Assembly (NCBI RefSeq): GCF_905475395.1
Contig: NC_058340.1
Span: forward strand, 71,960,181 to 72,024,180
Source of the DNA: Chrysoperla carnea
Lineage: Eukaryota > Arthropoda > Insecta > Neuroptera > Chrysopidae
DNA: 64,000 nt
Reading direction: 5' to 3'
The notes below the pieces were generated by a model. The model worked only from the letters and a program-made list of their open reading frames with translations, was not told the origin of the DNA and ran no database searches. Of the stretch, positions 51,401 through 60,500 are shown in pieces (the stretch's first letter is position 1; each line of letters begins with the position of its first letter). A program made the translations under genes and the position numbers.

Positions 51401-54400
51401 AGTTTTTTGCGTAATTTTTAGTAGATTTTTGAAATAAAATTCAATAAAACTTTCTTTTCTTAGTTTCAATGAATTTATTTATGATAATGGATCGCTCAAA
51501 TACACTTTTTTTTCGCTGTGTCATAAGATATCAAATTTTGAGACAACCTCGATTTATTTTGTCTGTATGAAAATTTATTTTTAGTTTGTTCGAATGAAAT
51601 ATAAAAAAAAGTGTTAATTACTACTTACAACAAACATTATGTAAATTTTTTGTTGTTATATTTTCTAAAAATAAATACACAATGATTATTTTTGGATACG
51701 CTTGTACAACTACTGTTCTTTTACATTTTAAGCGCGCAATGACGTCAATCAACTGAAAACTGCATGTAAGTCTATCGGTCTGTTTGTTTTAATTTTTTGT
51801 TTGTTTGATGATAGAGATTTATAAATAGCTTAGCTTTTTTCATTTATTTACAATACTATGTCATTGAACTAAAATCCAAAAATAAAAGTTAAGGCTATTT
51901 TATTTTCGAATTTAAAAAAAAAAATTTTAATTAGTTCGTAATCTCTATTCAATCATTTTGTCATTTTCAGACTAGGTAATGACAAGTGCTTGACATAATA
52001 AATCAAAAATTTTCATTATGAAAAAAAAACAAATTTTTTAATTTGTTAATTGGCCTTTTTCTTGTCTAGTTTGGCCTACTTATCGAATGTTACATTATAA
52101 ATACAATGTAATTTTTCAAGATTACATCCTTGAGTAGTTATAGATTTCATGTTCATTCAATTCTCTGCGCATCGCTTCGTTAATAATAATTTAACTTCCT
52201 TCGTTTATTTATAAATTAAATATAAATAAAAACTACCCAAGTTTCTGCATATGAAAACTAAATAAATTTAATTATCGTACTCGGAAAACTATTAATAAAA
52301 TGAAAATTGTTATGAGTTTTTACATCTGTGTGTACGTACAGACATCGTACATGGGAAATTGGATGAAGTATGTGTTTAAACACTGTTTGTAAAATGTCGT
52401 GTACTTAAATTTGTTTACTTTTACAATCTCACAATATAAACATTTGCATCCCCCTTTTTTAAATATACAGAAATGTAAATATAACAAAACTGGTGGAAAA
52501 TACTTCGTTTAATCATTTTAATTAAATCTAATTTTCATGAATGTTTACTTTTGTCATTGGTGTTCAGGGAAATATTAGTTTTAAATTTTCTTGATATAAA
52601 TCATTGACGAGAGAAGACTGTTTAACTGAAAATTAGTTTAGAAATAGTCTAAATATTAAAAAGAGCAATAATTTATCCGGCTCGAAGGACCAAATACAAT
52701 AATATCCTCAAGGTAAGAATGGCTTCATATTAAAAAAAAAAAAAAAAAACTGCAAATGACTTAAATTAAGAGTAATGAGTTCTTAGAAACAGGGCAATCT
52801 TAGAAATTGAGAATCCTTGACAATAAGATGTTTTCGTTATTACTCTAAAGAATGATACCTACTTGTAATAAGAATAATTTTGAAAAGTTCTGTCATCCTA
52901 TCCATTCTACGAAACGTAATGCTTAAATCTTTTGATGAAGCAATATTTTGTTGAATTATTAACGGCTCTTATTCGATACAGTTAAATTTGTGCTCCAAGA
53001 AAAAAAAACTTGATGTTTTGACAAAATTTTGGCTAGCCTCATTTCGAAATGATTCATCATCACCATGACAAAATTATTATATTTATACGCTACTGGTTCG
53101 TTGGCCGACTCTATGTGCATCGTAAAAGTGAAGAGAGAGTTAACTCAAACTTAATATGACTTGTGCTATAATATTATATATTCAATTTAAAATACGAAGA
53201 TGATATTTAAAAATAAACTTATTTGTAGCTAAAATTAGCGCGTGTCGTTTTATAAATAAAATAAAATGTGCATGAACAACAACAACAACAAAAAATAAAA
53301 AAAAATAAACAATCAACATGAACATGCCACCAGCTGTTAACAGTGTACAACAGTTGACATTAATTTTAAATGAAAATTTTTCAATTCAGTTTCTATTTTC
53401 AATTTTGTACTACTATAATTTTATCTTTTTATAAAACGCGACGGGTTATTTCTCATTAAGAAAATAGTTTAGAAAGTTGAGGTACTATATTTGTGAAAAT
53501 TTATTACAACTTGAAAATTATGATTATGAAAAGTTCGTCGAAAAATTGTAACGCCTACCTTTGGGAATTGATTTATTTATTAGTTTTTAAAAATGCATTT
53601 ATGTATCCGGCTCGAAGGACCAAATTTGAAATTATTAATAATCCAAATCTCCTATACTTGAAGTTAAGTTTACGTCCAGAAAGCTAAATATTTTAGAAAT
53701 TAATAAAAGAGAACTCTAAATATGATATGAAACTCTAAAAAACCTTTTTTCAAAAAAACAATTCTTTAAAGTATTTTTTTTCTTTAATCATATTATCCGG
53801 CTCGAAGGACCAAATATTAAAATTTATTAAATGTAATTTTAAAATAGAATTAAATAAAAAAATTGCAATGCTTCCCGAATCATATTTAAAATATCCTTAT
53901 TGTATCTTATTTTCTGAAGGGTTTTCGAAAAGCCTGTAGAAATACATTAAAAAACTTTTTCTAATGATTGATCTAAACTACGAAATTTGTACTGAAGAAA
54001 TGTATTATATTATTACCGTATCGCCTAAACTATAATTTTTTGGTTTTAGAATACCAGGTTACTTCCCATTAAGAAATAGGATATTAATTTTAATTTTTTT
54101 GAAAAAAAATAACATATGCCGTCACACGTGAAAATAATATTTCTTAAACATCAAAGAAAACTTTTTTTTTTCTAGGCCATCTTTCATTTATGAAATACAC
54201 AAGAGAGGAAATGATAATTAAATTCGAAAACAAAAAAACTTTCAGTTCAAAAACTAAACAAAAAGTTTATATTTCCATGTAAATAAAAAACATTGCCTTC
54301 AAATCTAATAATTAAAAAAAATATCATTTTATTTCGAAATGATTGGAAAATTTCTTCGTTGGTTTTTTCCCTAAACAATATTATTGTGTTAAAAGGTTTC

Positions 54401-56960
54401 ACCACATTGAATTATTAATTGGATTATACAAGACATTGATTTATATTTATTTTGGAGGATGGAGTTTGTGGTTGTAGAAAATGATTAAGAAACTTGTTGG
54501 AAAGTTCTATAAGATACATAATTAAACATTAGTCTACATAATATAAGCTTAGATAAAACTATTAGTTGATTACGAAGATAAATAGGGTGATTCATTCAGT
54601 TAAAAACAGCCGAAGAAAAATTTTTATTTAAAAGTATTAACATATCAATGTTTTTGCGAATGATTTCGTCGGTTATGACCTTAAAAGTAATATTTTTACT
54701 AATTCAATTATAATTTGCATTGACTAAAGAGCCTAGAAAGTTTTCGTAACGAAATATTTACAATTTTCAGAAACAGTTTGAAAATAATCATCATTTATTA
54801 ATTACTTTTTATGCGTGTATTTTTTTATCCGGCTCGAAGGACCAAATGTGTGTATATCATATACAGTTAAAATAGATGTTGATCAACAGTTTGCTTGTTA
54901 AAGTTTGGATAAGTCAAGAGTATAATTTTGTTTCAACTCCAAAAACATACTACTATTTGTGCCCATGAAAATAAGCTATCCGATTTTAGCTTAATTACCT
55001 TGTATTTGTTATATATTATTCTTGCGTCATTTGCATTTTCCTTCTTAATTATTATTCATTATAAAGATATATCTCCCCTCTTTCATTAAACTATAATAGT
55101 TATTGGCAGGCATGTTTTGTAATAGTTTTTCCAGGCGAACTGTTTTAGACAGACGGACTTGGAGGTATATTTTATGTAGATGATATAACATTGATTGTTT
55201 TTTTGAGGGTAAGTTTTAGGTCAAGGATTCTTTTTTAAAAGCTGTTCATAATTTTTTTTCCTTAAAGCACTTTTGTTTTGCTATTATAATACGTGTGAAT
55301 AACATGTTATTTAATTTTTTTGTATTTGAGAATAGCCTTCACCTGTCTGTGTAATACTTTCAAAATAATCTCAGATTTTTAAGAATGTATATTTCAGATA
55401 TAATAAGGTTATTATTATAGGTTGAGTCGAAAGTTTGTAGTGGCCCATTTCATCAAATCCGTCGGTATTTCTCTTTGTCTATATTGTTATGAATACAAAA
55501 AGAGCAAGGGGTGTTGTGGGACACCCGATAAGAACTATATTCTTTCCGCTATATATTATGTTTTTTTTTTTAAATTTTAAAATTATTGTATCAATGAAAA
55601 TTCAATTTCCATTGGTTTCAAATGACTTCAATTTCAACGGTAGAAGATTTGTCGCATCGATTTGTTACTAACACCTGCAATCAATCATTTTATGGAAGCA
55701 CTTATTTTAGTGTTCAAATAATTTTTTTGAGTTTGTACCATTTCCCTTAAGAGACAAAAATTTCGCTTTTTCACTTTTCAAAGACTTGAAAAAGCACCCT
55801 AATGGAAAATATACCTTTTGTTTTGCTACTTTTTTTTGGTACCCAAATCAAAGAAATTTGAATAAAACGCCATGTAAAAATGTACACTCTGTATACAATA
55901 TACAGGGCGTATCATCTTTCTTCGGTTCTTACATATATACGTCATAAACTTTCCACACAATATAATCGAAGTAGGTACACAAAGCACGTGACGTTATTGT
56001 TTCAACAGGGGGACGATTATATTCATACCGTCAACAACGTGAAACACAAATTCATACACACTGTTACGCGTGTTGATGCTGCGTGCGTATGGGTGGAAGT
56101 GAATGTGTGTATGTATATGTGAAAACGATGACGTCAAACGTCTCAAAACGATAAAATGCGATATTTTCTATTTTCATTTCAATCTAGAATTCGATAACAT
56201 AGAGAGATGAGAATCTCTATTACATACCGGTAAATCCTATGAGGTAGCTACGCATACGCAATAATTGTACGTAATTTTTTTCTTTCGCGACGACATTCAT
56301 TTATCGGTTAAGCATGAAAGTTACTCATATGGAAAAGGGTTCTTGAAAAACGTAATTTTGCATAAAAAAACACATTTATTTTGTCTCTTTTATTGTCAAG
56401 GTGTTTAATTGTGAGGTAAACTCCTTCAATTTATTTTCTCACCTAGTTTTGCTTATAATTTATATTTTAACCCAGAAAAATTTTCTAAATATCATTTCCC
56501 AAAGATTTTTAGTTGCAAAAGTGAAAGGATATATTTTTAGAAAAGTTATTTAACCATAAAAGATTAGTTAAAAAAAATTAAAGAAAGTTTTTAAATAACC
56601 CAGAAAGTCTCAACTAAAAACTTTCGAAAAAATCTAAATATTATCAGGAATTGAAAAATTGAAAAAAGTATTATCAGGAATAATACTTTATAACAATTTT
56701 CACAAATAGTTTTTGGGTTAAAGCTAAAGCGCCATCCTACATTGTTTTTCGAAAAACTTTCGGTATTGTTCGGAATCAAAATTTGACATTAAACGATTTG
56801 TATGTACACAAGAAAGCTCTCTATTGACCTTGAACCCCAAATTGAGAAAATATATCCCCGGGTTTTGATGTCAATAAAAGAAAAAGAAGAAAGATTCTTA
56901 CCTGACGAGCATTGTGAGCGGTTTTTTTTTCTCCAGTATTTTTTTTACCAAACGTCTCAT
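36997..56960 (-). CDS. meng: SBK-type serine/threonine kinase, meng-po (SH3-binding kinase 1)-like
   Basis: Two coding exons, 56902-56960 and 36997-38425, give 495 residues across an 18.5 kb intron. The N-terminal stretch is short and basic, followed by a low-complexity region rich in Ser, Thr, Gly and His (residues about 24-110). The kinase domain starts near residue 122 with EEYEIERILAEG. The glycine loop is degenerate (AEGCFAQ). The ATP-binding lysine is Lys153 (TVVLKGVH). FAQEYAPLGDL is diagnostic of the SBK family. The catalytic loop HRDLKLEN begins at 242 (Asp244), DFGVTR at 264, and the activation segment ends PPFVPPEL. All catalytic residues are present, so it should be active. In flies the orthologous group is linked to neuronal CREB signalling and memory; that is family knowledge. 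The C-terminal tail is Ser/Gln-rich. Confidence 0.85.
39359..39411. repeat. (TA)n microsatellite
   Basis: Over 20 TA units. The short frame across it (39160-39414) is an artefact of the repeat (YIYIYI). Confidence 0.95.
41455..41760 (+). repeat. Interspersed repeat with (CTGT)n and ACGGATGAACCGATTTT motif
   Basis: GGTGTTATAAATTTGACCG, then TCTGTCTGTCTGTGGCATCG and ACTAAACGGATGAACCGA match a repeat type that I know to be common in many insect genomes. Only one copy lies in this window. The small frame 41563-41766 is part of it, not a gene. Confidence 0.5.
43421..43510 (-). repeat. 40-bp tandem repeat in the LINE 3' UTR
   Basis: Units begin at 43421, 43461 and 43501 (the last is partial). The shared unit starts TAAACTATAAATTTTTAACT on the plus strand. 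The two full units are identical. Confidence 0.85.
43587..46571 (-). CDS. LINE ORF2: APE-type endonuclease and reverse transcriptase
   Basis: 994 residues, uninterrupted. The endonuclease/exonuclease/phosphatase domain spans about residues 26-270, with SYNVRG (Asn34), QETK (Glu63), GDFNA (Asp167, Asn169), QIDHIL and a terminal TDH (261-263), so its catalytic set is complete. The reverse transcriptase lies at about 495-800: SPGENGI, CDNYRGI, GFRRNRSTIDQ, FIDFKQAYD (Asp629), GLRQGDPLS (685-693) and the catalytic YADD (726-729). The C-terminal part has WERKILRTIFGG, RLRWLGHV and a GRRKRGRPRNTW motif often seen in insect endonuclease-reverse transcriptases. There is no RNase H and no zinc knuckle. 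It would nick target DNA and copy the element RNA by target-primed reverse transcription. The ATG lies 35 bp after ORF1. Confidence 0.93.
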   Translation of the reverse strand: MARKNTTNENIVNRNKKLRSKQHGNKKMLVASYNVRGTFAEGELQNLTRIMKEYKIDIMAMQETKQKGNSTSQIGDYIFFNSGDENRMFGTGFLLGSKMKNTVVDFKPISGRICMLRIRSKYRKISFINIHAPSEDKSEEIKDEFYGKIDSLYKTIPSYDLKIMLGDFNAKIGKEDIYKPVIGNHSKHNETNENGRKLIELAMENEMKIVTTFFQHKDIHKGTWIIPGTGETNQIDHILIENKHFTTITDARSYRGADANTDHIMIAAKLRIQKPKTVNKTVTKRIKFNSEQLKNENKITEFQEVINENLQCYDEVLSINQDWEYLEGILEMAGTTLQGQAKVNRRSWFDEECEAAIIARKASRTKWLSNKTIENEEKYKFLRKTAKNLCRQRKRLFLQKKIIDIEDHFSKKQSREFFLGVKSLNETTQRNPVFIRNEDGELIGEIHQKLNRWERYFSNILNNKEDYIEQQVHVRDHQDSQEIPSFMEIKNIIAKLKNNKSPGENGITAEMLKEGGDQMHNKIFELICEVWKQEKMPTRWNSALLLPLFKKGDRSICDNYRGIALLDITYKILAITIKNRLENVIENVIGDYQCGFRRNRSTIDQIFTVKQIQDSSYAQNLPLHMLFIDFKQAYDSLNRSKLYKAMDELRLPPKLIRLVKMTLNETKNKITVDGYTSNGFDVKKGLRQGDPLSTTLFNILLESVIRESGINACGTIYDHLNQCLAYADDITILTRTKENLLAAFKNLERAAKSKGLMINENKSKYMKLRSSSTPSNTEQVLTVKVSDDTVYKFEEVQRFNYLGVTLCNQCNETPEIQERIAKGSRSVGALRKFFFSKNLSKNTKIRVYKSIIRPTVMYGSELWKLNQKEKNTLNIWERKILRTIFGGKKVMNLWERRPNQELYELYKEPCITNAIRAQRLRWLGHVFRLPLDRAARQVLVRGNSGRRKRGRPRNTWLRSAEEDLEELGIHNWKQAAENRIRWRQICSKAKNLKC
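46607..47344 (-). CDS. LINE ORF1: coiled-coil RNA-binding protein
   Basis: 245 residues from the first ATG at 47344; the open frame extends 16 codons upstream but without ATG. There is a basic N-terminus (KRLREQDGG, FKRSKKVLR). A heptad-rich coiled coil covers about residues 45-105 (MEKLETEVKELKTELIETR). Then an RRM-like ENIIIKGLKL strand (108-117), SAHRLND, and a C-terminal YIENDLTVKERGIQKQIRD segment as in L1-type ORF1 proteins. It should trimerise and coat the element RNA. The layout (coiled coil, RRM, C-terminal domain) is L1 ORF1p-like, while ORF2 is not L1-like. Confidence 0.82.
   Translation of the reverse strand: MSDSEDFTSGDKKRLREQDGGSVFKRSKKVLRSPATNRNEDDISTQEMLKIMLSEIKEIRRENKEYREKMEKLETEVKELKTELIETRHKMVKVENKLEQYEKEKRKENIIIKGLKLNSDNGSQITEGIKNFIKQNLQVDVEIASAHRLNDVVSVVQMASFESKIKVMENKNKLRSYAGGKIYIENDLTVKERGIQKQIRDVARNERQKGNIAKVGFNKLIINGIKWVWNREMDTLEIENAAPKK
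47607..47860 (-). repeat. Two ~134-bp tandem units in the LINE 5' UTR
   Basis: ATATATTATT begins at 47607 and again at 47741. Between them ACTTTAAAAATCAA, TTAACATTTCAC, GCAC and AACATTAATAAAAAA recur in order. Each unit ends in a poly(T)/TTTTGAGTT tract. This resembles the monomer arrays that drive some LINE promoters. Confidence 0.7.
48265..48345 (+). repeat. Possible SINE-like fragment
   Basis: TGTAGTGGTTATACGCCGG, then CTCTTATTCT, then GGGTCGTGATTTCGGTC have weak A-box and B-box character and resemble the 18.8-kb sequence. Tentative. Confidence 0.25.
50379..50465. repeat. Nested imperfect palindrome with ACGTCA motifs
   Basis: CCGCAC..GTGCGG around TCATGT sits inside a wider symmetry, TTACGTCATTA at the left against ATAATGACGTTAT at the right. 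It is GC-richer than its surroundings. Confidence 0.4.
51267..51287 (-). repeat. tRNA-Tyr 3'-end / PBS-like 21-mer, copy 1
   Basis: On the plus strand it reads T + ATCCGGCTCGAAGGACCA + AA. The 18-mer is exactly the 3' end of insect tRNA-Tyr (T stem, acceptor strand, discriminator A, CCA). On the minus strand, the strand of the host kinase transcript, it reads TGGTCCTTCGAGCCGGAT, a textbook 18-nt primer-binding site for tRNA-Tyr. The flanks are unrelated to the other copies. Confidence 0.9.
52674..52694 (-). repeat. tRNA-Tyr 3'-end / PBS-like 21-mer, copy 2
   Basis: Identical 21 bases, same orientation. Preceded by AAGAGCAATAATT and followed by TACAATAATATCC. Confidence 0.9.
53604..53624 (-). 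repeat. tRNA-Tyr 3'-end / PBS-like 21-mer, copy 3
   Basis: Identical 21 bases, same orientation. It lies inside a small chance frame (53493-53687). Confidence 0.9.
53794..53814 (-). repeat. tRNA-Tyr 3'-end / PBS-like 21-mer, copy 4
   Basis: Identical 21 bases, 190 bp after copy 3, same orientation. Flanks AATCATAT and TATTAAAATT. Confidence 0.9.
54826..54846 (-). repeat. tRNA-Tyr 3'-end / PBS-like 21-mer, copy 5
   Basis: Identical 21 bases, same orientation. Flanks GCGTGTATTTTT and TGTGTGTATATC. Confidence 0.9.
56129..56136. promoter_or_regulatory. CRE-type palindrome TGACGTCA
   Basis: A perfect cAMP-response-element octamer in the kinase intron, about 770 bp inside the first donor. It lies in a GC-richer block (55980-56150) unlike the surroundings. 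Function is inferred only. Confidence 0.3.
56902..56960 (-). CDS. meng: SBK-like kinase, first coding exon
   Basis: An ATG at 56960 opens 19 codons plus two bases, ending at a strong CAG|GTAAGAAT donor. Joined to the acceptor at 38426 it reads through AG|A into SISMRLSGRRKK in the same frame. An in-frame TAA lies 9 bases upstream of the ATG, which fixes the start. The encoded N-terminus (MRRLVKKILEKKK, then PLTMLVRSIS) is short, basic and partly hydrophobic, which could aid membrane or protein docking. A second in-frame ATG is at 56912. The exon is predicted from donor quality and frame only. Confidence 0.65.
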
Positions 56961-57332
56961 TAAAAATTAAACAAATCCGGTTTTTCGGTTGTTTTTACTT
57001 GGTCTCAAAAAATGTTCAAAAACAATTCGATTATAAGTTTCTAACAGTGAAAATTTTTAAATGCACAATTATTTTGGCCTTGTTTTTTTAAAGTTCAATA
57101 ATATTAAGGACTAAAGTTTTAAAACCATTCTTTATTTATAAACGTCTATCACTAATTAAACATTAATTAATTATTAATATTTTTTATTAATTATTAAAAT
57201 TTTTATCAAAAAAAACACTCAGTGGTTGACACAATTCGGACACACTAGAAATACAAAAAAATAAAAAACAACACGATTTAACTTCGTTGAGTTTTCCTAA
57301 CTGTTGTGTATATTTTGTTCAGAAAGTCACAC

Positions 57333-57397
57333 TGAATTATGATCGTGAGTCTAGCTATGCCCAGGGTTTATAAACAGTCGTCGTTTCTTTGACGTCA
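57333..57397 (-). promoter_or_regulatory. Candidate TATA + CRE promoter of the SBK-like kinase gene
   Basis: On the minus strand, TGACGTCA (57397-57390) is followed by TTTATAAA (57374-57367). Two initiator-like sites follow: TCA at A 57340, 32 bases from the TATA start, and TCAGT at A 57333, 39 bases away. The resulting 5' leader of about 375 nt reaches the ATG at 56960. TTTATAAA is palindromic, so plus-strand use cannot be excluded. Confidence 0.45.
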
Positions 57398-57547
57398 TTA
57401 CTTTATAGCTATCTCACTTGCGACGCTATATATTATTCACTCTTATGTATGTTATAAACAACGATATATTCCGTCGTTGTATAGTACGAATTCAGTTTTT
57501 GTACGGCTTAAAACGTATCAATATTTCTAATTTAAAGTCTCATTCCA

Positions 57548-57589
57548 CTTCTAGACCAGTAGCAGGTTTAGCTACTACTGGTCTAGAAG
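57548..57589. repeat. Perfect 15-bp hairpin near the kinase promoter
   Basis: CTTCTAGACCAGTAG (57548-57562) and CTACTGGTCTAGAAG (57575-57589) form a perfect stem with a 12-base loop, about 150 bp upstream of the TGACGTCA site. Confidence 0.65.
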
Positions 57590-57599
57590 CCTCAATTGT

Positions 57600-60500
57600 A
57601 GGCAGTTTTCAAACTAAGACTACGAGAAAATGAAAAACATTTATGTAGCTATTTCTTCATGTGATATTTATTGGCATTTTAAAAGTCAAAAAATTAAAAA
57701 TTGTAAGTAGTGGCTACGGAGAGAGAACAATAGAGAGATTTATCAGGAAGAGTCTCGCCAAATTTCAAGGAAATCGGTCGAGTAAAACTTGACATATCTT
57801 GCCAATCATCTCCAAACATGTACTATCAAGAAAAACGCGTTTTAATTATGAGAGACAATTCCAGCACAGTAACTCGGATAATAATATTACTCATTTTGGA
57901 TTTGGATCGGCGATCCCAGATCCATAAATTGGACCTTCTTCTATTTCAAATGCAATGCCTTGCAAAGTTATTTCTGCTAACGTGCTAACCGAGCTGTTTT
58001 GCCTTCATTTGAATTCAAACTTCGTTACTAGAAAATTCACTGTATCTCCGAAAATAATTCAAATTTTGAAAGATATTTTTAAAGACATATTCGCAAAGGT
58101 CTGACCCTGAAAAATATCCGCCGATTATCTTAAACTTCTACAAAATGCACTTAAAAAATTACTTTTTATAAAAATAAACGATAAAACATTAAAAAAAAAT
58201 TAAAAATCTTATAAAAATCAAAATTTGGTAGCTAAAGGTTATAGTCTTCATTCGTTTAAATTGAGAGCAATATAGATTTGAAATACTTTAGTGTTTTGAA
58301 CTGTACATTAAGATGAAAAAAATGTTTTTATTCGTGTAAAACTACACATTGTAATATTTTTGTTTAGTTTTTCGTTCGTGATAATGTGCATGTTTCGTTG
58401 TAATTCTGTTTACCTATCAACTAATTTGAAAATCCTACTAAAGACACATATTAAAAAAGAAATGATTTAAAGGATTCCGTTGTCTGCAGTACAAGGTCTA
58501 ATCGCTTGCATAATAAGAAAAACAACTCATTCGATATCAAAATCCAATAAAATGATTTTTTTTAATTTAAAGGAATTATTTTCTACTTTTTAGTTTAGAT
58601 ATTTACAAAAGTGTGATTTTTAGTTTTAAACTATTATTTATTTTGTGTTTTTTTAGTTTTTTAGTAGATTATTTATTTATAAAAAATTCAATATAAATAT
58701 GGTGGAAGCGCAAATAAATGTATGTATTTTCAGATATGGAAATCGTTAATGCAGAAAATCTTGAAAAGGCTAATCAAATAAACTTATTAAATTATTGTAT
58801 TGACACCGATCCTTGATAAGTATGCCAAATTTCGAGATAATCCGACGTTTTGAAGGGGGTCAAAATCATGTTCAAAGTTTCCGTTACATGTTAACATACG
58901 TTTGAAGTTAATAAAAGCGTGTAAAAAGTGTTTGATTCGTGGGTATTCATTTTTGGCTTTATTATATTTTTTGTTGAGCCCAAAAATTCGTCATTTATGG
59001 TGGAAGCGACGGAAAAAATAATAATAAGGCTGAAAAATCTAACAAAAGTAAGACAACTTTCTATTTTAGTTCAGTAACGTTTTTCGGAATTATTTCTTCT
59101 TGTGTTTTTTTTCCCTTATAACTTTTTAAAAGATAATAAATGCTGTACTTTTTTAAAGATAAAAATGTCTAAACTTTTTGCTTTTGAATCCTTTTATGCC
59201 CATACTTTGAAACAAACCACTAACAATTAAAGGTAAGTGATAAAAATCGTTCTACGGAACTTTCGAGGTATTCTATCAAATTAACACTCAATTATTTTTT
59301 TGTGTTGATATACATTTTTATTTACAACGAATTAATTATTTATTTTAAATCGAAAAAAATAGATTATTAAGAATATATTTGTAAATTAGGACACGGGAAC
59401 ATTTGTGTGTTTATAGATCCAATTTGTATTCTGTTTATCCTTGGATATACACAAATAATTGGGATATACCTATTTTTAAAATTTGATTATATAGTTTTTT
59501 TAATTTATATAAATAAATATAATATAGATAAATATTGATGCATTTTCTGATTGATGACTGATCATGATAAAATTGATTTTTTTTAGTATTAAATACAAAT
59601 TAAAACATGTCTGTTTGCACGATTCAATTTGCAATACTAGTTGAGATAATTTGCATGCTAGAGTGTTAAGGAGATATGCAAGGATTGAATCATACTAGGG
59701 ATTTCAATAAAACTTTATAAATACATTTTTTGATTAACAAAGTTTTCGAAAATCACATAAAATTCGTAGGTCATCGGGCTTTTTATTATTATTTTATCGT
59801 TTAAAATTGGCTGAAAAAATGATGAATAAGGTTATCCTTTTCAATTGGATATTTCTATATCAAAAAATCTAGAGAGTGTGATAAAAAACTATCTAAAATA
59901 TTTAGACAATCTTGTGGTTTATAATAATACGTAGTTTATATTTCGCTATGTGATTAGCGGCGACTAAAATGTGACCGGGATTACATCAATAATTCATAGT
60001 TCAATATATTTTGGAAAATATTTTTGGAAAAATTTAAGAAATATTTTTCCAAAACAATTTTCAAAATACATTAAGCGAAGTCTTAAGGCACCATATACTC
60101 ACCTTTGTGTATGTTTTACTCCAAAAATACATATATTTTTTCACTAAATGCGTTTGTTTTTCACGTTAGCATGTAAATATCCACATAGGCAATATAAGTA
60201 AAATAAGATAAAAAATACTCAGAATTTGTTTAATTTTTTAAAAATTAAATAAAGCGTAGCCAGTTTTATGAAACATTTTGACAGTTTCAAACAAATCTTT
60301 ATATCACACATTGAAATCACTGTAGAATATTACGTTTTTAAACGTAATTAATTTTTCTTCGAAAGTATATTAGTGTAGAATCATCATTGATTTTAGTTGG
60401 CATTTATAAATAGAATTTCTTGGGAGTAGAAAATTGAAAATTTATCTCGTTGGTTCAATCGAAAGGGTGTGTGACATGCATTTAAATAGAAAATTATCAT

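Larger units (their letters stand above)
38426..56901 (-). other. SBK-like kinase intron 1 (18.5 kb)
   Basis: It runs from a CAG|GTAAGAAT donor at 56901 to a GATTACAG acceptor at 38426. It holds a (TA)n tract at 39359-39411, a TATAAATTTGACCG-type repeat (41455-41760), the intact LINE (43053-48150), a SINE-like fragment (48265-48345) and five copies of a tRNA-Tyr 3'-end element (51.27-54.85 kb). Otherwise it is AT-rich with no exon that I can support. Confidence 0.75.

Noticed and set aside
51267..54846. tRNA-Tyr genes
   Set aside because: Only the last 18 nt plus CCA are present. There is no 5' acceptor strand, D arm or anticodon arm upstream of any copy.
51267..54846. CRISPR-like array
   Set aside because: Spacing is irregular (1407, 930, 190, 1032 bp), the repeats are tRNA-derived and the genome is eukaryotic.
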